A stretch of DNA of 7,011 nucleotides, from the NCBI GenBank assembly GCA_003647375.1, contig QMMS01000232.1:1-7011 (forward strand). Reading direction: 5' to 3'. The notes beneath the pieces were generated by a model that was given only the letters and a program-made list of their open reading frames with translations, was not told the DNA's origin and made no database searches. The position numbers were made by a program, and so were the translations under genes. Of the stretch, positions 1 through 5,848 are shown one piece after another (the first letter of the stretch is position 1; each line of letters starts with the position of its first letter). The stretch comes from Deltaproteobacteria bacterium. GTDB lineage: Bacteria; Desulfobacterota; Desulfobacteria; Desulfobacterales; B30-G6.

Positions 1-324
1 ATTTTCCGGCGTCAGTAAAAGAAAAAATATATGAGTCGGCTTTCCATCCATGGATTCGAAGTCTACACCGCTCCTGCTGACACCAAATCCCAAAGCGATG
101 GATTTCAGGTCATCCAGTTTGCCGTGGGGAATGCCGACACCGCCTCCGATACCAGTACTGCCGAGTCGCTCTCTTTCGATGAGCACTTTTACCAGGGTCT
201 CCTGATCAATCCCCGTGGTCTCGACGAGAGGGGAGACGAGTTCTTCCAGAATGCCTTTTTTGTCTTTTGCCTGTAAATCGTCGATAATGGCATTCTTGTT
301 CAGTGCTTCAAGTATTCTCATCAT
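1..324 (-). CDS. ptsN: PTS IIA-like nitrogen-regulatory protein PtsN (EIIA-Ntr), C-terminus cut off by window edge
   Basis: The first 108 codons are present, about two thirds of a typical protein of roughly 150 residues; the gene continues past position 1. The motif GIGGGVGIPHGK (residues 58-69) carries the phosphoryl-accepting histidine of the fructose/mannitol EIIA fold, His67 here. In the family, EIIA-Ntr takes phosphate from NPr in the regulatory nitrogen PTS and acts in the cytoplasm on potassium, nitrogen and envelope-stress functions rather than on sugar import. It is last in the visible lpt-rpoN-hpf-ptsN run, 17 nt after the hpf stop, its usual neighbourhood. Two consecutive ATG codons (324 and 321) could start it. 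Ribosome-binding signals are modest: a GGGA 10 nt before the first ATG, and a GAG 6 nt before the second. The family call is firm. PtsN rather than a sugar EIIA rests on context. Confidence 0.93.
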   Translation of the reverse strand, partial: MMRILEALNKNAIIDDLQAKDKKGILEELVSPLVETTGIDQETLVKVLIERERLGSTGIGGGVGIPHGKLDDLKSIALGFGVSRSGVDFESMDGKPTHIFFLLLTPEN

Positions 325-341
325 ATACTCGCTATCCCGGT

Positions 342-875
342 TCAGCTATTGGGCTGAATAAGTCCGTAATGTCCGTCCTTGCGCCGATACAGGACATTGA
401 TCTGACTGTCCCTTGCATTGGAAAAAACAAGAAAGTTGTTGTCAACCAGTTCCATCTGCATGACAGCTTCGTCAACATCCATGGGCTTGTATTCAATATG
501 TTGGATTTTAACCTGTCTTTCAAAATCATCTTCACCCTGGAAAGGGTCTGCAGAGATCGCATCTCTGCCTCTGAATTTGGATCCGGATCTTTTATCGCTT
601 AATTTCTCTTTACTTTTCTTAATCTGTTTTTCAAGCTTGTCCAGGACCATGTCAATGGCCGAATACATATCTTCGGTCTCTTCTTTCCCATTGACATTCA
701 GCCGGTCCCCTTTGATGTTGATTTCTGCAATATGCCTGAATTTCTCTACCGACAGGACCACGCTGGCTTCGGCAGGGTTGTAGAGATACTTGTCAAACCG
801 GTCAAGTTTATCGGACACATAGGTTCTCAGGTTTTCGGAGGAATCAATGTTCTTAAAAGTAACAGATGTCTGCAT
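342..875 (-). CDS. hpf: Long-form ribosome hibernation promoting factor (HPF)
   Basis: This 177-residue cytoplasmic protein has two parts. Residues 1-95 form the HPF/RaiA (S30AE) domain that binds the 30S decoding region, ending in a lysine-rich helix (LEKQIKKSKEKLSDK, about 81-95). A polar linker follows (about 96-120), then the C-terminal domain (about 121-174), with its typical run KPMDVDEAVMQMELVDNNF and the ending YRRKDGHYGLIQP. In long HPFs that domain dimerises and joins two 70S ribosomes into inactive 100S dimers in stationary phase. The E. coli protein at this locus is the short form of about 95 residues, so this is the long version in the same slot. The ATG at 875 has a strong AAGGAG 7 nt upstream, which overlaps the rpoN stop codon. 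Position between rpoN and ptsN supports co-transcription. Confidence 0.95.
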   Translation of the reverse strand: MQTSVTFKNIDSSENLRTYVSDKLDRFDKYLYNPAEASVVLSVEKFRHIAEINIKGDRLNVNGKEETEDMYSAIDMVLDKLEKQIKKSKEKLSDKRSGSKFRGRDAISADPFQGEDDFERQVKIQHIEYKPMDVDEAVMQMELVDNNFLVFSNARDSQINVLYRRKDGHYGLIQPNS

Positions 876-882
876 ATGAAAT

Positions 883-889
883 CTCCTTA
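883..889 (-). promoter_or_regulatory. Shine-Dalgarno of hpf overlapping the rpoN stop codon
   Basis: Read on the minus strand the bases are TAAGGAG. The TAA is the rpoN stop and AAGGAG is the hpf ribosome binding site, 7 nt before the hpf ATG. Ribosomes terminating on rpoN would sit on the hpf initiation site, so translational coupling is plausible (inference). Confidence 0.75.
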
Positions 890-2323
890 GAATTGTTTGC
901 GTTTGTTTGATGATAGCACACCCAGCACCTCGCGGTATTTTGCAACCGTCCTGCGGGCAATATCGACATTTTGATCCTTCAGCATTTCTGCCATTTTACT
1001 ATCGCTGAATGGTTTTTTAGGATTCTCGCCTTCAATGATTTTTTTAATTTTAGCCTGAACACTGGCAGAGGCAATAGCCTCGCCGTGGATTCTTTTTATG
1101 GAACTGTTGAAAAAGTACTTCAATTCAAATATGCCCTGGGGCGTATAAGCGTATTTATTCGTTGTAACACGGCTGATGGTTGACTCGTGCATTTCAATAT
1201 CCTCAGCAACATCGCGAAGAACCATCGGTTTCAGATGGGTGATACCTTTTTCAAAAAAGGACCGTTGAAATTTCAGAATGCTCTCCATGGCCTTATAGAT
1301 AGTTTTCTGCCGTTGATGAATGCTGCGGATAAGCCATGCAGCGGACCGGAGTTTATCCTGAAGATATTCCTTGGTTTCGGCGGAAATTTTATCGCCCCGC
1401 ACCATGGCTTTTTTATAGTACGAATTCACCTGGAGCTTTGGAAGTCCGTCATCATTGAGAACAATCACAAAATCGTTTTCAGATTTGTAAACGTAGATAT
1501 CGGGCGTTATGTACTGGACATCCGATTCGCTGAATTCGCGTCCTGGTTTCGGCTCTAAGCCCTTGATAACATTAACGGCTGCAATCACGTCATCCATCCG
1601 AACTTTCAACGCTTTGCATATAGCCCGATAATTATTATTTTCAAGATGATGCAAATGGTTTTCGACAATATCATTCAAAATGCTGTTATCGCCAAGGCCC
1701 AGATGTTTGATTTGAATCAGCAGACATTCACTGATATCTCTGGCACAGACACCAATCGGATCAAAGGTCTGCAACAAGGCCAAGACCTGTTCCACCATCT
1801 CACGAGGTCTTCCGCTCGTTTCTGTAATTTCATCCAGCGATACATCCAGGTAGCCATCTTTGGTCAGGTTTCCAATGATAAGGCTACCGATGTTCTCGGA
1901 GTCTGAATCAGGAGATGTCATTAAAAACTGCCAGAGCAAATGATCGCTCAAGGACTCTTTCTTTGATATGAACGAATCGAAACGGGGTGATTCTCTCCCT
2001 TCCGTTTCCATCGGCATCCTTCCGGGAGAGTTATATTCCTCTATATAGTTTCTCCAGTCGATATCTTCATTGATCTTATCTTCAAAGGTTACTTCCTTGG
2101 TCTGTTCAGACACCTCGGAATCCACTTCTGTCTTTTCAGCGGTGGGTTCCGGGGATAGCGTTTCCTGTACCTCATCAAGCGCAGGATTTTCTTCAAGCTC
2201 TTGTTGGATCTTTTCGACGAGCTCCAACCTCGAAAGCTGGAGAAGTTTTATGGCCATTTGCAGCTGCGGTGTCATGATAAGCTGCTGCGTCAGTTTCAGC
2301 TGTTGTCGGAGTTCAATTGCCAT
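887..2323 (-). CDS. rpoN: RNA polymerase sigma-54 factor RpoN
   Basis: This full-length 478-residue sigma-54 directs core RNA polymerase to -24/-12 promoters that need an AAA+ enhancer-binding activator. Region I (about 1-50) is the glutamine- and leucine-rich activator-interacting segment (LRQQLKLTQQLIMTPQLQMA). An acidic, low-complexity region II linker follows (about 51-115), then the core-binding domain (about 116-310). The helix-turn-helix that reads the -12 element lies around 367-392 (LRDVAEDIEMHESTISRVT). The RpoN box is intact at 456-465 as ARRTVAKYRE; it recognises the -24 element. The ATG at 2323 has only a weak GGA-type ribosome binding site about 10 nt upstream. It lies 44 nt after lptB and 11 nt before hpf, the usual proteobacterial order. 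No key element is missing. Confidence 0.98.
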   Translation of the reverse strand: MAIELRQQLKLTQQLIMTPQLQMAIKLLQLSRLELVEKIQQELEENPALDEVQETLSPEPTAEKTEVDSEVSEQTKEVTFEDKINEDIDWRNYIEEYNSPGRMPMETEGRESPRFDSFISKKESLSDHLLWQFLMTSPDSDSENIGSLIIGNLTKDGYLDVSLDEITETSGRPREMVEQVLALLQTFDPIGVCARDISECLLIQIKHLGLGDNSILNDIVENHLHHLENNNYRAICKALKVRMDDVIAAVNVIKGLEPKPGREFSESDVQYITPDIYVYKSENDFVIVLNDDGLPKLQVNSYYKKAMVRGDKISAETKEYLQDKLRSAAWLIRSIHQRQKTIYKAMESILKFQRSFFEKGITHLKPMVLRDVAEDIEMHESTISRVTTNKYAYTPQGIFELKYFFNSSIKRIHGEAIASASVQAKIKKIIEGENPKKPFSDSKMAEMLKDQNVDIARRTVAKYREVLGVLSSNKRKQF

Positions 2324-2353
2324 TTTAAATTTATTCCACGAATTTTATGAAAT

Positions 2354-2366
2354 GCGACGACGTCGC
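2354..2366 (-). repeat. Small inverted repeat in the lptB-rpoN gap
   Basis: GCGAC and GTCGC face each other across 3 bases just after the lptB stop; the core CGACGTCG (2358-2365) is also a perfect 8-bp palindrome. In the minus-strand transcript it could form a short GC-rich hairpin. The sequence after it (ATTTCATAAAATT) is not a uniform U-tract, so it is at best a weak attenuator or an mRNA processing or stability element. It is short enough to be chance. Confidence 0.3.
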
Positions 2367-2367
2367 T

Positions 2368-3090
2368 CTAAAGTGTAAATTCATCTCCTAGATAGATACG
2401 CCTGGCGACTTCGCTGGATGCAATGTGGTCCGGAGGACCGGACTCAATAACCGCACCATCATTTAATATATACGCTTTATCGCAAACCTCAAGGGTCTCA
2501 CGCACATTATGATCCGATATCAGGATGCCTATATTTCTTTCCTTTAGGTGGCCGATGATTTTTTTTATATCGATCACCGCCAACGGGTCGATGCCTGCAA
2601 ACGGTTCATCCAGCAGGATGAAAGACGGGTCGGTGACGAGGCAGCGCGTAATTTCAAGGCGTCTTCTTTCCCCACCCGAAAGAACGCTGGCTTTCTGGTT
2701 AGAAAGATGATCGATACCCAGTTCCGCCAACAGAACCGATGCACGTTCCTTTTGTTTTTCTTTTGTAATCGAAAGGGTCTCAAGAATTGCCATGATATTC
2801 TGCCTAACCGTTAATTTTCTGAATATGGAAGCTTCCTGTGGAAGATAACCGACACCTTTTCTGGCTCTTTGGTACATGGGCATCCGTGTAATATCGTTCT
2901 GGTCGAGAAACACCTTGCCCCCGTCTGGTTTTACCATCCCGACTGTCATGTAAAAAGTCGTTGTTTTGCCGGCCCCGTTTGGGCCCAGCAGGCCGACGAC
3001 TTCACCGCTTTGGACACTCAAGTCGATGCCGTTGATTACCTTCCTGCCACGATATGCTTTAACCAGGTTTTCAACTGTTAGCGCAGCCAT
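2368..3090 (-). CDS. lptB: LPS export ABC transporter ATP-binding protein LptB
   Basis: This 240-residue cytoplasmic ATPase would power extraction of lipopolysaccharide from the inner membrane with LptF and LptG, which are not in this window. All ABC motifs are intact: Walker A GPNGAGKT (36-43), Q-loop glutamine 85 (YLPQEASIF), signature LSGGE (137-141), Walker B FILLDEP (157-163) and switch His194 in ISDHN. The first helix after the P-loop and the ending YLGDEF are typical of LptB rather than of amino-acid or lipid ABC ATPases. The start ATG shares one base with the lptA stop (TAATG). The purine-rich stretch upstream (GGAAAAGAAAAATTA) gives only a weak ribosome binding site, so coupling to lptA translation is likely. 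Placement directly after lptC and lptA confirms the assignment. Confidence 0.97.
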   Translation of the reverse strand: MAALTVENLVKAYRGRKVINGIDLSVQSGEVVGLLGPNGAGKTTTFYMTVGMVKPDGGKVFLDQNDITRMPMYQRARKGVGYLPQEASIFRKLTVRQNIMAILETLSITKEKQKERASVLLAELGIDHLSNQKASVLSGGERRRLEITRCLVTDPSFILLDEPFAGIDPLAVIDIKKIIGHLKERNIGILISDHNVRETLEVCDKAYILNDGAVIESGPPDHIASSEVARRIYLGDEFTL

Positions 3091-3677
3091 TAATTTTTCT
3101 TTTCCGGAACGCCCAAAAGGTTTTCATCCGAATAAAAAACAGCTTCCACGGGTTCTTTCCGGGTTCCAGCTACATGGATGCGTCCATCATCCCTGTAGAG
3201 TGTAATCTTATGCCCGGAAATAGAGTCGTTTCCTTTGACGATTCTTGAGTTCGATCCGGTAAATATCACAATTCTTTTGTCTGCAATATATTCGGCATGC
3301 TCGGCATGGGCGATCTGATCTTCAAGGACCATCGTAACCGTTCCCTGGGCAACGATGCGAACGATGACATCCATGCCGGAGGTGGATTCTGATTGGGACT
3401 CTTCCCTGTAATAAACCTTGAGCCTGTCGGATGTGATTGTCGTATGGCCCTGGGTTGCCAAAACATGGCCGACAAACTCGGCAGTTTTATTACGGGGATC
3501 CGTAATCAAGCTGTCAGCTGTAATGTGAATAGGGTTTTCTGCTTCAGGTAAGGTTTTTCCGGCGGCGGCATCTTGGGCATCTGCGGGAAAAGACATAACG
3601 CATAATATCATCAGGACAAGCATGCCTGCAAAATAGAAGGAAAACAGGGCAGGGCATTTATAATTTAATTTTGTCAA
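3090..3677 (-). CDS. lptA: LPS transport periplasmic bridge protein LptA (OstA-like)
   Basis: LptA binds lipopolysaccharide and forms the periplasmic beta-jellyroll bridge from LptC to LptD at the outer membrane. The protein is 195 residues. Residues 1-34 look like a signal peptide: a basic start (Lys3, Lys7), a hydrophobic stretch (about 10-30) and a likely signal peptidase site after ADA at 32-34. The rest is an OstA/LptA_N domain (about 47-170) with the family pattern of repeated strands, e.g. ITADSLITDPRNKTAEFVG and later HAEHAEYI. The start is TTG at 3677, chosen because AGAGGGA lies about 7 nt upstream; the first ATG (codon 19) would remove the charged N-terminus of the signal. It overlaps the end of lptC by 20 nt and touches lptB by 1 nt. 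The function rests on weak family similarity plus very strong context. Confidence 0.92.
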   Translation of the reverse strand: MTKLNYKCPALFSFYFAGMLVLMILCVMSFPADAQDAAAGKTLPEAENPIHITADSLITDPRNKTAEFVGHVLATQGHTTITSDRLKVYYREESQSESTSGMDVIVRIVAQGTVTMVLEDQIAHAEHAEYIADKRIVIFTGSNSRIVKGNDSISGHKITLYRDDGRIHVAGTRKEPVEAVFYSDENLLGVPEKKN

Positions 3678-4242
3678 AAATAGTTCCCTCTACTTTTCCA
3701 TCAAAAGTCGTTCTCTGTGATGTCAAATCGTACGAAGCGGAATCTGCGTTCACGCGAAATGTGCTGCCAAGGACCTGCACGGGTTTTGTGGTCACAAGAA
3801 CACGTCCCTCGTGTTCATAGTTAAGGGTTTCTGTCAGGATTTTGAACTCTCCGTCGTCTGCAATAACATCACCATCGACGCGAATATCTTTGGTGTCGGT
3901 ATTAAGATAGCCCTGGTTGGCAGACAATTTGACCGACGTGTCGTTTTCCATGTAAAAGGTCACCGACAGTTCGTCAAAAACCGCCTGCCTGTTTTTTTCT
4001 ATAAACTGGGCAGACACTGCATCAAGGCTCCATTCTTTGATACCGTTTTTCGTCGATGTCTGATGAACCCTGTCAATGGCTAATGTGGCATCATCCTGAA
4101 CCAGCGAAGACAAGATCAATTCCTGCGGTTTGGAAACCGTTCGATAACCGATAAAAACGGTTATTACAACCCCAAAGACGAGAAACAGGGTGATTAGTAA
4201 AAATAGCTTGATGCTTCTCTGCCGTGAATGATTTAGAGCCAA
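3658..4242 (-). CDS. lptC: LPS export inner-membrane anchor protein LptC
   Basis: LptC is a single-pass inner-membrane protein whose periplasmic jellyroll receives LPS from LptBFG and hands it to LptA. With this start it has 194 residues: a basic N-terminus (HSRQRSIK), one membrane segment (about 11-32, LFLLITLFLVFGVVITVFIG), then a periplasmic LptC/YrbK domain to the end (e.g. WSLDAVSAQF and KDIRVDGDV). I chose TTG at 4242 because GGAG sits 6 nt upstream. The reading frame stays open to a TTG at 4254 (198 residues), but that one has no ribosome binding site and lies within an inverted repeat. No ATG is available before the membrane segment. It is the first gene of the leftward lpt operon, divergent from the M23 gene; the lptA start lies inside its last codons. 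Confidence 0.9.
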   Translation of the reverse strand: MALNHSRQRSIKLFLLITLFLVFGVVITVFIGYRTVSKPQELILSSLVQDDATLAIDRVHQTSTKNGIKEWSLDAVSAQFIEKNRQAVFDELSVTFYMENDTSVKLSANQGYLNTDTKDIRVDGDVIADDGEFKILTETLNYEHEGRVLVTTKPVQVLGSTFRVNADSASYDLTSQRTTFDGKVEGTIFDKIKL

Positions 4243-4248
4243 CGAGGT

Positions 4249-4252
4249 CTCC
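4249..4252 (-). promoter_or_regulatory. Shine-Dalgarno GGAG that sets the lptC start
   Basis: GGAG on the minus strand stands 6 nt before the TTG at 4242 and directly follows the right-hand arm (in transcript order) of the inverted repeat 4253-4279. It favours the 4242 start over the in-frame TTG at 4254, which has only A/T-rich sequence upstream. Confidence 0.6.
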
Positions 4253-4279
4253 AAATAAAATCAAAAAACGATTTTATTT
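4253..4279. repeat. Perfect 10-bp inverted repeat next to the lptC ribosome binding site
   Basis: AAATAAAATC (4253-4262) and GATTTTATTT (4270-4279) are exact reverse complements separated by AAAAAAC. Nine of the ten pairs are A-T, so an RNA hairpin would be weak. As DNA it could be an operator for a dimeric regulator or a bent element. It is not followed by a U-tract in either direction, so it does not look like a terminator. Confidence 0.6.
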
Positions 4280-4324
4280 CGTTGCCTTTTCCAATCCATA
4301 TAACATGTGTTGGTAGAGGTTAAT

Positions 4325-4338
4325 GATACCTTGGTATC
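4325..4338. repeat. 14-bp palindrome (candidate operator)
   Basis: GATACC and GGTATC are exact reverse complements around a central TT. The element lies in the middle of the divergent region, just downstream of the tentative lptC promoter, where a bound dimeric repressor could block leftward transcription. No regulator gene is in the window to pair with it. Function is inference; the symmetry is directly visible. Confidence 0.45.
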
Positions 4339-4348
4339 GCATGAAATA

Positions 4349-4377
4349 TATTTATCGTGCATGGGGCTAAAAGTCAA
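4349..4377 (-). promoter_or_regulatory. Tentative sigma-70 promoter for the lptC operon
   Basis: On the minus strand TTGACT (4377-4372) matches the -35 consensus in 5 of 6 bases. The downstream -10 is poor: TAAATA (4354-4349) at the ideal 17-base spacing matches only 3 of 6, and GATAAA (4356-4351) matches 4 of 6 but at 15 bases. If real, it gives a leader of about 100 nt containing both inverted repeats. Other A/T-rich sites closer to lptC (near 4299-4305) could serve instead. Confidence 0.28.
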
Positions 4378-4394
4378 GAAACGAAAAAGAGCCC

Positions 4395-4423
4395 TTGATA
4401 AGCCGCGATTTAACTGGTATTGT
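4395..4423 (+). promoter_or_regulatory. Probable sigma-70 promoter of the M23 peptidase gene
   Basis: TTGATA (4395-4400, 5 of 6 to the -35 consensus) is separated by exactly 17 bases from TATTGT (4418-4423, 4 of 6 to the -10). The -10 is preceded by TGG, the extended -10 TGn pattern. Transcription would begin near 4430, about 33 nt before the chosen TTG start. This argues against the upstream start codons at 4307 and 4361, which would not be in the transcript. Confidence 0.5.
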
Positions 4424-4444
4424 TCCGGCGCAATATTCTACGTG

Positions 4445-4451
4445 AAAGGAG
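4445..4451 (+). promoter_or_regulatory. Shine-Dalgarno that sets the M23 peptidase start
   Basis: AAAGGAG lies 11 nt before the in-frame TTG at 4463. It is a strong site at slightly long spacing. The other candidate starts, GTG 4307, ATG 4361 and GTG 4442, show no purine-rich site at a useful distance. Confidence 0.55.
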
Positions 4452-4462
4452 CTCATAACCTA

Positions 4463-5824
4463 TTGAAAAATAAAAGATTAAATCCCAAAGTGGTGATCAT
4501 TGCCTGCATCCTGGTTTTCCTTCCAATGCTGGTGGCGCTTGTTATACGCATGGAGAGTGAACAGCCCAGCGTTAAATTTGAACTTTCCTCCATGTTCATT
4601 GGTATGGATAAAGAGATGGAGATTACCCTTGGGGATCAAAAGAGCGGTTTGAAGCGATTCTGGGTTGCCATTCTTCAAGACGGGAAGGAAACGACCCTCC
4701 TGGAAAAAGACTTCCCGGCCTCCGGAATCCTGCATAAGGGCTCCGTCATGTCCGAATCCATCCGTATCAAGATAGAGCCTCAAAAAATGGGTTTAAAGGA
4801 CGGTAACGCCATGCTTCGGATGATGGCGGTGGATTATTCCTGGAGATCATGGGGAAAAGGGAATCGGGCTTATTCTGAAAAGGAAATTATTATCGATACA
4901 AAGGCGCCCATTGTCAGGGCGTTGACCCGCTCTCACAACATCAGCCCTGGTGGCAGCAACGCGGTTGCTTATACATTGTCTGAACCTTGCGACATCAGCG
5001 GTGTCCAGGTGGCAGACCAGTTTTATCCGGGATATCCCGATTTAGGGGAAAAGGCTGAGACTCGGATCGCTTTTTTTGCGCTGAACGACCAGCAGCACTC
5101 AGGAACCGAAATATATCTCCTGGCAAAAGATCGCGCAGGCAATCAAACAAAAACAGGGTTTCCCCATTACATAAAAACCAAAAAGTTTAAAAAGGATACC
5201 ATTCGGATCAGCGACAAGTTCATCCTGGGGAAACTGCCGGAATTCCAAAAGGCACTGGCGGGCCAAAATCTGGAATCCCCTTTAGACAATTTTCTCTTTA
5301 TCAACAGGGAAATTAGAGCACGAAACAGGGCCGTTCTCAAGCAGTTGATGCAACAAAGTGATCCTGCCAAGTACTGGAACGGCACCTTTCTGCGACTCCC
5401 GAAATCGGCAACAAGATCCGGTTACGGGGATCGGCGCACATATCAGTACAATGGTAAAACCATTGACAAACAGACTCATTTAGGTATTGACCTTGCGTCG
5501 GTAGCCATGTCACCGATCCCGGCTGCGAATTCCGGCAAAGTGATCTATGTCGAGACTCTGGGAATTTATGGGCGGATCGTTGTCATCGACCATGGTTTTG
5601 GACTTTTCAGCATGTACGCCCACCTCAGCGGTTTCAACGTACAAACCGGGCAGATGGTTAAAAAGGGGGATATCATCGGCAACACCGGAAAATCAGGTCT
5701 TGCCGGGGGAGATCATTTACATTACAGCGTCCTGATAAGCGGCACCTTTGTCGATCCGATTGAGTGGTGGGACGCTACATGGATCCGTAATAACATTACA
5801 CCTAAAAGTGAGCGTTTCAAATAA
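4463..5824 (+). CDS. Membrane-anchored M23 (LytM-type) peptidoglycan metalloendopeptidase
   Basis: M23 enzymes are zinc peptidases that cut peptide cross-bridges of peptidoglycan. From the TTG at 4463 the product is 453 residues. It has a basic start (KNKRLNPK), one membrane segment (about 10-28) with no obvious signal peptidase site, a periplasmic stretch (about 30-300) that looks beta-rich and matches no family I can name, and a C-terminal M23 domain (about 315-440). The zinc and catalytic residues are all present: His339 and Asp343 (HLGID), His387 (YAHLS), and His418 and His420 (HLHY). It should therefore be active, unlike degenerate LytM factors such as EnvC or NlpD. Opposite orientation to lptC and a short gap to the next gene suggest shared upstream control and a two-gene rightward unit. 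The precise bond cut, and whether the role is growth or division, cannot be read here. The start could be further upstream. Confidence 0.88.
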   Translation: MKNKRLNPKVVIIACILVFLPMLVALVIRMESEQPSVKFELSSMFIGMDKEMEITLGDQKSGLKRFWVAILQDGKETTLLEKDFPASGILHKGSVMSESIRIKIEPQKMGLKDGNAMLRMMAVDYSWRSWGKGNRAYSEKEIIIDTKAPIVRALTRSHNISPGGSNAVAYTLSEPCDISGVQVADQFYPGYPDLGEKAETRIAFFALNDQQHSGTEIYLLAKDRAGNQTKTGFPHYIKTKKFKKDTIRISDKFILGKLPEFQKALAGQNLESPLDNFLFINREIRARNRAVLKQLMQQSDPAKYWNGTFLRLPKSATRSGYGDRRTYQYNGKTIDKQTHLGIDLASVAMSPIPAANSGKVIYVETLGIYGRIVVIDHGFGLFSMYAHLSGFNVQTGQMVKKGDIIGNTGKSGLAGGDHLHYSVLISGTFVDPIEWWDATWIRNNITPKSERFK

Positions 5825-5848
5825 AATCGAATGGTCGGGAGAAGGGGA

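Larger units (their letters stand above)
4243..4462. promoter_or_regulatory. Divergent control region between lptC and the M23 peptidase gene
   Basis: This 220-base stretch has no convincing gene; an open frame continues leftward from the M23 gene to a GTG at 4307, but it lacks ribosome binding sites and contains the best promoter. Contents from left to right: the 10-bp inverted repeat (4253-4279); two TTGGTA hexamers spaced 21 bp apart (4310 and 4331); the palindrome GATACC-TT-GGTATC (4325-4338); a possible leftward promoter (4349-4377); a good rightward promoter (4395-4423); and the M23 ribosome binding site (4445-4451). It is the only obvious place for transcription of both gene groups to begin. 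Confidence 0.6.

Noticed and set aside
31..602. Plus-strand open frames at 31-276 and 303-602
   Set aside because: They lie antisense to ptsN and hpf, whose minus-strand frames carry clear family motifs; the plus-strand products resemble nothing and lack ribosome binding sites.
2354..2367. Rho-independent terminator between lptB and rpoN
   Set aside because: The stem is only 5 bp with a 3-base loop and the following bases are mixed A/T rather than a run of U; the gene order is a known operon, so a full stop here is unlikely.
4243..4254. Extended lptC start at TTG 4254
   Set aside because: Only A/T-rich sequence stands upstream, and the codon overlaps the inverted repeat; the TTG at 4242 has a correctly spaced GGAG.
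4253..4279. Inverted repeat as a terminator
   Set aside because: No gene ends into it from either side, the stem is almost all A-T, and no U-tract follows it.
4307..4462. Upstream starts for the M23 gene (GTG 4307, ATG 4361, GTG 4442)
   Set aside because: None has a Shine-Dalgarno sequence, the added peptide is not membrane- or signal-like, and the best promoter at 4395-4423 would lie inside the coding region for the first two. I do not exclude them fully.
4243..4463. Sigma-54 (-24/-12) promoter that RpoN itself could use
   Set aside because: I looked for GG-N10-GC type sites with the TGGCAC/TTGC pattern on both strands and saw no convincing match.
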